A DNA stretch of 64,000 bases, taken from Azolla caroliniana. Lineage: Eukaryota > Polypodiophyta. Positions 53,110 through 64,000 of this stretch are shown here, one piece after another. A model generated the notes under the pieces. It ran no database searches and was not told the DNA's origin. It saw only the letters and a list, made by a program, of their open reading frames with translations. Each line of letters opens with the position of its first letter. Within the stretch, counting starts at the first letter, position 1. The translations under genes were made by a program, and so were the position numbers. Location of the stretch: positions 4,712,001 through 4,776,000 of the forward strand of contig JBHGNT010000016.1 of assembly GCA_043228905.1 (NCBI GenBank), read 5' to 3'.

Positions 53110-56100
53110 ATGGCGGCCTTAAAGGTAGGGTTCTTCTTCTTCCTCCTCCTTAAAGAATTTCCTCGCTTTCTTCCATTTTAATGACTATGTCGAATTTGAA
53201 TGATTTATTCGTTCTTTCTCAACAGAGAGCCATGGCAGGTCTTACACCTGAACGAATCGAAGGTCTGAGGTGGAGACTCTTTGACGCGAAAGGACAGGTA
53301 TTTATGAATTTTGCTTCCGCTTTCTTTCGTAGAAAGATGTTTTCTTTCTGTTTTAGTTCTTGAAGGCTCATTCCTGTATTTTATTTTTCTTTCTCTGCAT
53401 TTCTTTTGAAGGTTCTTGGACGTCTAGCATCACAGATTGCTGTAGTTTTACAAGGGAAAGATAAGCCTACATACACGCCTCATATTGAAAAAGGAGACAT
53501 TTGTGTCGTAGTAAATGCTAATGAGGTTGCATTTACTGGAAGAAAATTGACTGATAAGTTCTATCGTTGGCATACTGGGTGAGTGGAATTAATCCCTGTT
53601 TCTTTGTTTATGCAATTTGCACTGAAGAAAGTTTGTTTTTTAGCCATGAAAGTAAGATGCTTGTGTGCTTTTCATTGAAGAAAGTATGGAGCATTTGTGC
53701 TTTTCATTGAAGAACATATGGTGCATTTTCTCTTTATGCTCAAGGAGTTGTTATTCATTTAAGTTTTACTTGAAGAAAGTGTAGTGTGGTGCATATGTGC
53801 TATAGAAATGGCATAGTCAATTACCTACAATGAATCAATAATGAGTGTTGATTCAGTCTTTGAAACAATATACCATTAAGTATGACTTTTTGATGGAATA
53901 TCTTCCTTAGGTTAATCATGGCTTGATTATATTATTTAAATTTGGAATGAGGTTTTTGATTAAATACTCCTCCTTAGTTTTTGGGCCATACTTTATGATT
54001 TGGATTAATCAAATAACACTTCATAGTATTTTTTTGATTTATATCATAATCAATTGCCTTTTCTTTGGCTGTCTAGAGAACACAATAACTTAATTCCTCT
54101 TCACATTCATCATGAAGCTGTAATATCATGCCATGTAATCTTATACTTGAACTGGGTGATTAGATTCTTCTTTGGGTTGAGTGATGTATTCGCTTGCTTG
54201 CTTGGTGTAGTGTTTTCTTTACTCAAAATGTTTGCATGATCAGCTCACTGAACTCGCTCTTAGGGACAAATCTGAGCTAGAGGAGTTGTTGGAGTAGCAT
54301 TCCATAGCCTCTCCATTGGAGCTATGACTGCTCTTGTCATGCTCATGATCAAGTGCCTAAGCCGCTTTCCTTCGTCTATGTCATGTTGGTTGAGCAGCCA
54401 GGGCACTTTGTTCATGCCACATCAGTTAAGGGAACAATCAAGCAAGCCATGGATCAAGCATTCAATTGTGGTGTTGAGCGTCAAGTCTTTTTGTTAAGTC
54501 CATTCACTTAATGAATCTTCAGGCCTTCACATGTGGAGTGCAAACCATCAAGTTGGTGTGCGGATTCAGCTTAGATGTTGTGTGCATAACCCAGCTTGGA
54601 TGTCGTGCACATAACGCAGCTTAGATGTTGTGCTAAACAAGTTGATTGTTGAGTGGTTCCTTACCCTATTGATCGATGTCATTTCAGCCAAATGGCCAAG
54701 CCCCTATGGATCCACTTCAGACTGCCATCTGGTCATTGGCTCACTAAGCCTGTCTATTGTATACTTGGTTGGATTGACAATGTGAAATTTGAGTGGCATT
54801 TCGCTCAAATGAATATTCTCTTTGAGACAGTTGTGGAAGACATTGGATGAGTTGAGTCATTGTTCTTCTCCATGTGGATTTACTTCAAACTGCCATGTGG
54901 TCATTGGTGCACTAAGCCCATCTATTGTACATGTGTTTTGGTTGACAATGTAGGTTTGGAGTGGCATTTCACTTAGTTGAATATTCACTTGAAATGGGTT
55001 TAGTTGAGCCTTTGAACAGGCCGAGTTGCTAAACCATTTGTTGTGAATGCCTCCTTTGCTATCTTCATGATTGTACATAGCCAAACATATGAGTGCGCAT
55101 ACACAAGTTAGAGAACATGGGCAATGTGTCTCTCATGATGATGGATGGTGGTTTTGAGTGGGCTGAATTGCTGTTATAAATTTTTGGAGGCATATGTGGA
55201 CCATCTCCTCATAGACTTCCGGTTTTGGTCATAGCAAGAGTTTGTATCTTATAGTGTAGTCATTGATAGCCATACTCTTCTATTCAATGTCATTCAATTC
55301 TTGTCGAACTTGAAACTTGGAAGCTTAGATTTGTCTGTGCCTCCTTTGTTGTCTTCATATATTTTATGTAATGAAGCATGTGATTGTGCATACATGACAC
55401 TAGAAAATATTTCACCCAATTAGTTGCATCTGACATGGTCAACACTTCTTGGATCCACCATGATTCCCAAATAATATCTGTGTTTGACAAGGAATTGTAT
55501 CCGTATGTGTACTTCCACAAATTGAAGTTTTTCCTATCAAGCTTTTTGATTGGAAGAGCATTTCCCATTTGCATATTCATGTTGGCAATTCTTCTTATTC
55601 TCTTTGTTAATTTTCGTCGACCCTCTTTTTTCACGACACATGAAATGTGGTGAAGCTCTTATGTGGACAAGCCATGTAGTCATTATACAAAAAAAATCGT
55701 TGACGTGTATGAGCTGTTTTGGATGATGCAACAAGGACGGGCAATGTTGATTATTAACACTGACACTATGATACTAGGTGAAGAACTAAAGAGTAATTCT
55801 ATAGAGGATCAAATTTATACACACACAATTAGTAGATTGTCTGTGTTATGTGTATGTGTATGCTAAAGGAGAGAGAGGTAGATGGATAGATTGTATGATT
55901 GTCTTTGGAGGGCAAACCTATTAGACCAAAAGTGTTACATTTTCACATAATGCATGTGAAAGTGAGTAGTGACTCTCAATGTTCAAGAACTTTGCCGATG
56001 AATGTTGTAATCAATAGTGCACACTATGATTGTGAGAGAAACTTGCGCAAGGATTGGGTTTGGTCAAAGATATTTGGGAAGCATAGTCTAATGTGATCAA

Positions 56101-59100
56101 AGGCAGAGCATTGTATCAAAGTATGATACTTAAGACTCTTGAACCTATTTCAGCAAAATGTCTATAGTTGATTACTCTCATCACTTGTGCCCCAACACCC
56201 GCTCTCACATTGTAGTGCGTGTGAGCTAAGTCGAATGGAAGCAATGGTTTGGATTGCCAACAACGGGATGGGTTCTAACACGTATCAATGCGTGCGGTTT
56301 CCCATTCGGCGAAGAATATGGTTTTGTAGCTAGGTGCAACGTATGTAGTATATAATATGCGAAGCAAGAACCTCCGCATTTCTTCCGTATCATGATACAT
56401 TGGCTTTGCAAAAAGGCCTCATTTACATAGGAATCTGGTGTGCATCCCATCTTCTAAACCATTTTTCAATATCTTATATCTAATCGGAACACAGAATTTT
56501 GCTTTCATGTGTCTTTTGGATCTATTTGCTTACTTCCCAAACAATTCTTGGAACTTGATGTGAGGGACTTTATTGAACATTAAGCGTGTATCCAACAACC
56601 CTTTCCATGGCCATGATCTCCTTTATTGAACATTAAGCGTTTATCCAGCTCATTGTTGTACATAATGCGTGGTTTATCTTTTATTGGGTTCTTTACAAGC
56701 ATAATCTTTGTTTTAGAGCTATTGACACATTACTTAGTATGCATGCAAAATTATTCCAATGCTCTCATAAGCTTTTGCACATCTCCTTAAGTATTTGCAA
56801 AAAGCACTACATCATTCACATACAACAAAATCATGATGACTACATTCCCAATGATAATTTCTTCAACGCCTTCTTTCGTTACAAACTTGGCAACCATTTT
56901 TTTAAATTCATCCATGCATAGACCAAATAGAGTTTGTGAGAGTGGGCATCCTTGCTTAGCACCAATAGTGCTTTTGAAATAATTTGAAATTTCATCTCCC
57001 ATATGCCATTGTTGTAAAATACTTAGCATACAATACATGTAGAATACGTGTGCTATGTATGTATTCTACCTTTTTTCTTTAAATATTTAGAATTCTTATT
57101 TTGTAGATAAGATTCGTGTAAATTATGTTAAATATTTCATAAATTTTAAAGTTAAAAATTTAGGGAAACGTTAAATAATTTCTGTAAAATAAGTTTTTTT
57201 TTACTTTCTGGAAATGTTAAATACTTGTTAAATACATAAGACTACATCAAATACATAGAATACATGAAATATCACAAAATGGTAGTTCTAAAATGTAGAA
57301 TACTTCAAAGTATTCTAAAATGCATTCTAAACATAGAATACGCATTTTTGAACAACTATTCCATACACACACAACATATGACGTCATAGATTCGTGAATT
57401 TGCAAGCATATATTCACTTAGCACTGTGGGTTCTTCCATTCACCTCGAAAGATGCTCACATGGTACATCATTGAAAGCTTTCTTGAAGAAAGAGAGAAAG
57501 AGATAGAGTACACAAGAATAACAAAGACAAATTATATTAGCAAAAAGCACTGTGAGTTCTTCTATTCAACTCCAAAGATGCTCACATGCTACATCATCGA
57601 AAGCTTTCTTGAAGAAAGAGAGAAAGAGATAGAGTGCACAAGAATAACAAAGAAAAATTATATTAGCAAAATGGGAGATCATTTTACAAATATAAGCAGC
57701 TATATAACACTATTAATAATCAAGGCCTGATCATTGGTAATCATTACTAGATACAAGACAGTGGCTTGTTTTATATAAAACATTTTATCCTTTCTTCACA
57801 ATGAAGTTTGAATCAATCTATCATGATGGGGGTGAGTGGAATATCTGAAACATACATTTCCTTAAATACAAGGACAAGGGTGAAGTTTAGGGCATGTTCC
57901 CCAAGAAGTCCAGTTCACTCATAAGGTGGTGTTGAGCTTGATATCTCAACACCTGTGTATTGTATGTGGAGAATGAAAAGTAAACACTACAATTTTAATG
58001 GTGTCTACATAGTAATTTATTGGGTATTTTGTCATGCCATAGGTTGAACTGGTTTTAATAAAGCACTAGTATTTCTTATTAAATTGTTTTGCAAAGTTAT
58101 AGCTGAAGTCGATAAAAAAGTTTTCTAGTTGCTTTTCTCAAGCAATATTCCAACTGGGTGTTAACACAAAAGAATCATTTCATGAGGAGTGAAGTGTGAA
58201 TTCACAAAGTGAACAGAAACATTTCGTATATAGTGTCTCATCCTAACACAAGACATACTTTTGTCTCGTTTTCATTTGTATTCTGGTGGTATAGTAAATT
58301 TTTATATGTATATCTGGCAGCTTAAAATCTTGGTTTGGTTCACAGTAGAAAGCCATGTGATATATATTAGGTCATGATAGATTTTTGAGCCTGTAAGGAA
58401 ACAGGGTCAAGTTGTGATCAATCGTCATTTTACTTTGATATATTTAGACATAGAAATTTTATGCTTGACTGTTTAGACATGACTTACACTCTTTAAACAC
58501 ATATTGTTCAAATTACATGAACAGACCATGATGGAAATTTGCTAGCATTAATGTAGTATTAAATGCAAGTCTCTAGGGTATACATGCGGAGGCCCAGTAG
58601 TGAACATTGCATACTAAATCATATCCAAAATTGTATAAAAAGTAGCATCGACAACCTAAAATTGTAAAAATGTCATCTCAACAATTTTAGGTTGATCGTG
58701 TCTTCTTTAGTCATTGGAAAACTTTGCAGCATGCTAACTTGGTGAAATCGGATTTTAGAGGCATTTCCTGCAGATATTGATTCAACACATGAGCAAAGCA
58801 CACAAACAAGATGTCAGAAGCATGTGACATACTTGTGATCAATGTGAGATAAGCAGGAAGGTTCAAAATATTGAGAATATATTGGCTATAGCCCATTCGA
58901 TAATGAAAAAGTGGAGGATAAAGAATGTGATGGTTAGCATTCTGAAAACCTTTGATAAATTTGCCAGGTGTGTCAGAGTTCTTTCAATGAGATTTGACAG
59001 GATCATTATGACCCTCATTATATATTTGATAATCCACATTCCAGTTCTGAATTCAGTGAGACACTCTATTCTCAGAAAAAAGATGTAAGTCTACTTTCTA

Positions 59101-61161
59101 GAAAGTTCTAACCTCCTCACATGTATTGCAAAAGGGATATTGGGTGACAAGCTCTTTAGTCTCGTCACTGCCATTTGTAAAACCAGTAATGCAATGGAAA
59201 AGATATAACCATTGATTGTTCCCGATTTTTTCTTCTAGCCTTCGCATTCCCTCACTGATATTTATGAGACACTCTATTCTCAGGGAAAAGATACAGATTT
59301 TCTTTCTAGAAGGTTCTAACTTCCTCACACCTATTATAAGTAAGGGATCTTTGGCCACAAGCTCTTTAGTCTTGCCAATGCAAATATTGACAATAGTCAT
59401 CCTATGGAAAGGAAGTGAGCCTCCAGAGTTTCCGTTTTTCTTGTAACTGAGTCCTGTAATTCAGTCTTGTTTTATAATTCACTTATGTAACGGGTATAAT
59501 CAAAATAATATCAAGTTTTCTTTTGTGTTTTAGCGTCAGAATTCTGTACTTTATCATTTGCTTCTATCATTTTGTAGGGTATAAAATGAACCCAAATATG
59601 TTTGACAATCTGCCATTTAGGAAGACAATGTAGATCTGTTTTCCTGTTGTGTTGTAAGATTGGATGTTGGTTTTGCTTCAATTGGTTAGCAATGGCTTTT
59701 TCCAAGGCTGTTCTGAGCTTGTTCATATGTTTGTGTATGTGTGAATGTGCGTGTGCGTGTGCTTGTGCATACCTGCACACAAAAACTGAGGAAATGAAAA
59801 AGAAGTGTCTCAAGCTACAGAGTAAGATGCAAAAGCAAACAAATATTAGCTCGTAAAGCTAGTCAATAGAGAGGTGATTGGAGAAGTAAGAAGAAGAACG
59901 TCAACAGCACACTGAAAATTTTCTCTTTGCAATAGCAGATCCACAAGAAGGGCCTTGGTGCAATATCTATGTTTTTGCCTCCTATAGCAGAGGTCTTGAG
60001 TTTGAATCCTGAAAACTGTGCAGAATATTTGTAATGGTAATCTCAAAGCTTTTCCCTTTGTGGAATTCTGCCTGACATCTTGGAGGACTTGTATTCACAT
60101 GTATTCAAGCTGTTGTGGATGTTAAGATGGGATTTCTAACATCAGCCCCTACATACCTCACTGAATTTCAAGAATTATGTTATATTTTTCAATTTCCACC
60201 CCTTTTCATTGATGTTAAAGTGATCCACTCAGTATCAGTAAAGCTGCTGAGAGTATAGTTTGGGAATATTTATCAATTGCAACTTCTATACGTCGATATC
60301 CTTCTTCATCTAAATAAAGCATAGGCAAACTTTGAAAGTTTCATCTGAACTTCGTAAGTACTGAAGTAATTGATTAGACAACTTTGTCTTTATTCCTAAC
60401 AGACTTTATTTAGAATATTTCATTAAATAATTGAACTCTGAATCCCACAATTATTCAAGATGCTCACGTTTTTTCAAGGTGCACATTACGCCCATCAAAC
60501 TAGTTGGATTTTAAGGGTATATTATTTCATTTGGTGTCATCCACTTAAAATGTGGTCCATTTGCAAATATTATGCATTGTATAAGTTCTTTTAATATATT
60601 GCCAGAGCCTTTTATGACTCCACTGTTTGTGAAAATGAGATTCTTTGACGAAGACTAATATTTGTTTTTAAATCTGATGATTGTAGTTATGTCGGTCACC
60701 TGAAGGAGAGGAGTTTGAAAGAGCAGATGCGAAGAGATCCAACTGAAGTTATTCGTAAAGCTGTATTCCGTATGCTTCCCAAGAATAGGCTACAAGATGT
60801 ATGTTACACCTTTTACTGCAGAAAATCCAGATCAACCAATATGTTGTCATGGGTTGAAACAGAAATCTCTAAATCAAGTATAAATGTTCCATGATTTTAC
60901 AAAGACTCAAATTTTAGTGATATAAGGAAGATATTTGTTGCATTATTACAGGATAGGGCAAGAAAGCTGCGAATTTTTGTGGATGATAAGCATCCATTTG
61001 CTGACAAGCCCTTGCAGCCTTACATAATGCCCCCTCGGAATGTGAGAGAACTCAGACCTCGTGCCAGACGAGCATCAGAACGAGCTCAGAAAAAGGCTGC
61101 AAATAGGGAAGCAAAGCTTGCATTGCTTGAGCAAAACAATTCTACCACAACACTAACTTGA
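53110..61161 (+). CDS. Mitochondrial-type 50S ribosomal protein L13 (five exons)
   Basis: Nuclear gene for the bacterial-type uL13 protein of the organellar large ribosomal subunit. Exons 53110-53124, 53226-53297, 53412-53578, 60687-60798 and 60952-61161 join in frame to 191 residues, with GT-AG at every intron. It begins [20 protein letters not shown]. Family blocks are [74 protein letters not shown] and [20 protein letters not shown], then HPF.DKP..P and an extended basic tail ([17 protein letters not shown]). The lack of a long plastid transit peptide and the DGLRWR-like start fit the plant mitochondrial L13 (Arabidopsis At3g01790 type) better than plastid L13. Targeting is inferred. Intron 3 is 7108 bp and holds LINE remnants. 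Confidence 0.9.
55862..57028 (-). repeat. LINE fragment in RPL13 intron 3 (minus strand)
   Basis: From the 3' tail (minus strand ...CCAAAGACAATCATACAATC then TC-rich, at about 55862-55910) back through the C-terminal region (WGKRRLCLARVDYC-like, broken) to the RT box [20 protein letters not shown] and [20 protein letters not shown] (56787-57038). The catalytic box is Y-V-N-D. Other intron sequence between 53579 and 55861 shows nothing I recognise. Confidence 0.72.
57029..57389. repeat. AT-rich insertion inside LINE fragment
   Basis: About 360 bases, very AT-rich, with repeated GTAGAATAC/GTATTCTA words at both sides (57041, 57060, 57292, 57308, 57336). It separates the RT box (57028) from the KAFD region (57390 onward) of the same LINE remnant. 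It may be a MITE-like element, but I see no clean terminal inverted repeat. Confidence 0.35.
57421..57671. repeat. Tandem duplication, 126-bp period, of LINE-derived sequence
   Basis: GCACTGTGGGTTCTTCCATT at 57421 recurs at 57547 (GCACTGTGAGTTCTTCTATT). Both copies contain GAAAGCTTTCTTGAAGAAAG, the reverse complement of the LINE codons for FKKAF. The 92-codon plus-strand frame across it (57452-57730) is antisense to the LINE and is not a gene. Confidence 0.75.
59050..59400. repeat. Diverged direct duplication in RPL13 intron 3
   Basis: GAGACACTCTATTCTCAG at 59058 and 59266 (208 bp apart), followed in both by TTTCTAGAA(A/G)GTTCTAAC and CAAGCTCTTTAGTCT. Copies are about 140 bp each. No coding potential. 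The rest of 57672-60686 is AT-rich intron with no other recognised feature. Confidence 0.6.
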
Positions 61162-62871
61162 CATGACATTTTCTTATAACACATTCCTTGAATAATTTGA
61201 GGTGGGAGTTTCTTGATGTTTACCTTTATGTTATAGTTGCCAGAAATTTAGTATATGTAGCAGCCAGGTTGCCAGCTATAGTGATATACATGATGATGAA
61301 TACGAATGATTCTTCTTTATCCATGAGTTTCAATTATTTGGCTATTGCAAAGAACATCAAAGGTCAATCAATTTGGTCGTTTCCAGGGTCTGTATAAATC
61401 AAAAACATATTTGTTGGAAAGAGATTTGACTTACCCTTTGTCTCTAATGTACATTGTCTGTTATAACAGTAAGTAGTTGGCCAGTCATTAGCGTCATGGT
61501 ATGTGTCATTAGAGCTAAAAAATCCATTCTTCTAGTTGCTCCATATAAATCTGAATAATAATAGCAAGTTGTGGGTTAGTGTTCAATTGGTGGTTACAAA
61601 TTTCAACTGAGGACAGGCAGGATCTTTTTTTGTGGTCATAGCATTCTTTGTATTGAATATTTTTATTTTCTGTAGTCATAGCTTTATATTATGTCTATTT
61701 GTTTTTTGTTCAACCAAGGGTTTATTTTATATATAGGCTTACACTATGTTCACCTATTGTATGAACTCCAGAATTGCCTGCCTGATTGGCTGGTCAAGAG
61801 GTATGTTAGCTCTTATTTGCGCCAAAACTCATGAAGCGCTGTAATAACTGCATCACCACTCTCAAACTATTGCTTCATCTTTTAGTTCCATGAACCCTCA
61901 CATTATTTGGTTGCTTCATTATTTGCATATCTGCAATCCAACCACATCACTATTCTCTTGGATAGTTGTTCCATTTTTGGTTCCATGAATCAACATTTTG
62001 ATTTTTGCTTTTAATGTCTATTATTATAGTGTCACATCCTAGGTAGGTCATCATCATCCTATTCTTTACTTTTTTATATACAAAAGGAGACACTTGGATG
62101 CTTCTTGTTGGTTTACAAATATATCTAAGACTGTTGACAAAGCTTATTCAAAGGTAGACATGTAATCCTCAAGATCTCATGCTTGCTTAGAAATTAGCAA
62201 ATCTGGTCTGTTGGCTAAGCATTATGCTAAAATCTCACAATTCTTTAATTACCTTAGAACATCTACCTTTACTTTCCAACGATTCTTCTATGGCCCTATT
62301 GTGACTTTCAAGCACTATCATTGAATGTTAATCTTCATTAGACATGCAACACATCACCAATAGAAAGGGGGGGTTCTAATCTAGCCTACGTATGTAGGTT
62401 GCTTAGATACAAATTTCATTTAAAAACTTTAGAGATTATAGAGAATGCTTTAAACTTAGAACTCCAATGAAACTAAACTAAATGCAAGTGGAGAGGAGGA
62501 TTAAATTTTAGGGTTTTAAACTTTTAAGAATATTAGGGTTATATTGTTGAGGATAGTGAGAATATTTGGGGTTAGGGATTAAGGCTAAGATTTGGGACTA
62601 GGGTTAAGTATAGTGAAAAGTAGTCTTGAATCATTAGGCCATAAAAGGAATTAAAAAAGATAACATAATGAGGAATGAGAATGGAAAAAAAACTAATTAA
62701 CACAACAGGTGATAGAAAGCTAGAAACTTATTAATTAACCAAACAAGTTAATTAATGCAACATTAAAAGTAAAAATAAACTAAACAAGTCAACAAATGGA
62801 AGAGAGGAAGAGCAAGAGAAATAGCCAAATATTTTAGGAACGTTAACTTATAGGGACAAATGCATTTCACC
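61162..62871. other. RPL13 3' flank, no gene recognised
   Basis: AT-rich, including the likely 3' UTR (open stretch around 61188-61397 without family resemblance) and intergenic DNA. No RNA gene or transposon end found. Confidence 0.5.
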
Positions 62872-62997
62872 TTGAACATCGAGAGTCACTACTCACTTTC
62901 ACATCTATTACTTTACTTGAACATGCTATATTTTTTGGTCTCATAAGTCATATTTGACATCCAAAGACAACAATAAAATCTCTCTCTCTCTCTTTAT
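62872..62997 (+). repeat. 5'-truncated LINE 3' end, followed by (TC)n
   Basis: CTTGAACATCGAGAGTCACT through GGTCTCATAAGTCATATTTG and CCAAAGACAACAATAAAA matches the LINE 3' end at 35117-35219, then a TC tract. Downstream, TTATCGTAATTAGCTTACCC closely matches the chromovirus D LTR just past its own TC tract. This copy therefore appears to sit in the TC tract of a D-type LTR. Confidence 0.75.
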
Positions 62998-63430
62998 CGT
63001 AATTAGCTTACCCCAATGGTAAGTCATTTACACTATTAGCACTACATCTTGGGTTTGAAACCCAATATTCTCACCTCCCTATTACTCCATAGATATATCT
63101 TATTTCACTTGATGCCACTATGGAATGTTGGGATTGAACCTATGACCACCTGGTCTACATTGGGCAACCAACTCATCTCTCTCTCTCTCTCTCTCTTACC
63201 ACCAACATGTCCCCAATATTCTCACCTCTCTATTCCTCCATAGATATCTCTTATTTCACTTGATGCCAGTATGGAATGTTGGTCTCCACTCTCTCTCTTA
63301 CCACCAACATATCCCCAATATTCTCACCTCTCTATTACTCCATAGATATCTCTTATTTCACTTGATGCCACTATGGAATGTTGGGATTGAACCTATTACC
63401 ATCTGATCTACATTGGGCAACCTTACCAAC
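62998..63430. repeat. LTR-derived and tRNA-like repeats, partly tandem
   Basis: 62998-63050 resembles the end of LTR D (CGTAATTA.CTTACCC..(A/G)TGGTAAGT). It is followed by three copies of a unit beginning CCCAATATTCTCACCTC at 63061, 63212 and 63314, each with TTATTTCACTTGATGCCA and TATGGAATGTTGG. Copies 1 and 3 continue into GGATTGAACCTAT, an antisense B-box-like motif. TC tracts lie between copies. No coding potential. Confidence 0.6.
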
Positions 63431-63702
63431 TTATCAATCTCTCTCTTACACCGACATGGCCAACCCCATCGAAGTTTTTGTCAAGTCATAGTATCGGTCG
63501 GAAATTTATTTGCTTTGACCTTGCATATATGCGTCTCGTGTCCGTCCTCGTGTGAAACGAACGGTACGCATATTCGAGGATGGCAATTGTTAGGGTTTCC
63601 TCTTCGCCTTCTGCCTCCTTTGATTCATTGTTTCTTTCTGTAAGTAAGTAAATCGTCTTCTTGGGTAGGCTTCGCTTAAATTGTTGTCCCTTGCTGTGGT
63701 GA

Positions 63703-63903
<201 letters not shown>

Positions 63904-64000
63904 TGATTTATATAATGTCTTTCCACTGATCAGACGCCCTGAGTTTTGTTTTTCACATCGCTTTTTAATGTGCATCTCTCTCATTTCTTTTGAATTAGAT

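Noticed and set aside
57452-57730. 92-codon frame with an internal repeat
   Set aside because: It lies across a tandem duplication of antisense LINE sequence in an intron; the repeat is of DNA, not a protein feature.
61188-61397. Small gene after RPL13
   Set aside because: It overlaps the probable RPL13 3' UTR, has no family resemblance, and there is no supporting start context.

Overview
This is nuclear DNA of a land plant, most likely a vascular (probably seed) plant. It has spliced genes with GT-AG introns, a plant-type ubiquitin start (Ser19/Asp24), a mitochondrial-type ribosomal protein L13 gene, a plant secoisolariciresinol-dehydrogenase-like SDR exon, and Ty1/copia, Ty3/gypsy and LINE elements making up most of the rest. 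I cannot name the species. Only four stretches look like host genes: an SDR exon (1180-2023), a small YnfA/UPF0060 membrane protein (35733-36083, minus), mitochondrial RPL13 in five exons (53110-61161), and the first coding exon of a ubiquitin gene (63742-63844, running off the window).

The rest is a layered pile of retroelements whose order can be read from target-site duplications (TSDs). On the left, a minus-strand chromovirus (D, 2640-16515) has its 3' LTR split by copia F (2800-13003, TSD GTAAT). F contains a 5'-truncated copia G (about 3739-8932). D's integrase is also split by a truncated copia C (13519-15983). Next comes a plus-strand chromovirus fragment E (16530-35297). Its 3' LTR is split by a LINE (18516-35219). 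The LINE is split by a solo LTR (20927-21450, TSD AAATG) and by copia A (21537-33944, TSD CAAAT). The 5' LTR of A is in turn split by gypsy B (26768-33808, 4-bp TSD CCGG/CTAG). This gives a nest four levels deep. From 39392 to about 44850 lies a Tat-like gypsy element (H) with an extra coiled-coil ORF downstream of integrase. A solo chromovirus LTR (45013-45475, TSD CCATG) and a complete but broken copia I (45662-51501, TSD ATTTG) follow. LINE fragments lie in the 7.1-kb third intron of RPL13 and elsewhere.

The most interesting pattern is in the four chromovirus-type LTRs (D, E and two solo LTRs). Each has runs of GAA/TTC at exact 5-bp spacing, which are canonical heat-shock elements, 14-70 bp upstream of a TATA box. 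Each also has an antisense tRNA B-box-like motif close to its 5' end. This suggests a heat-inducible LTR family comparable to ONSEN, but in a Ty3/gypsy lineage. Second, the LINE family appears to insert into (TC)n tracts, twice apparently the one inside these same LTRs. Third, copia family A/G/I carries a hydrophilic extension after RNase H. Fourth, an intronless YnfA-like gene sits alone among plant repeats.

All retroelement coding regions carry stops, frameshifts, deletions or catalytic substitutions, and none looks able to move by itself.
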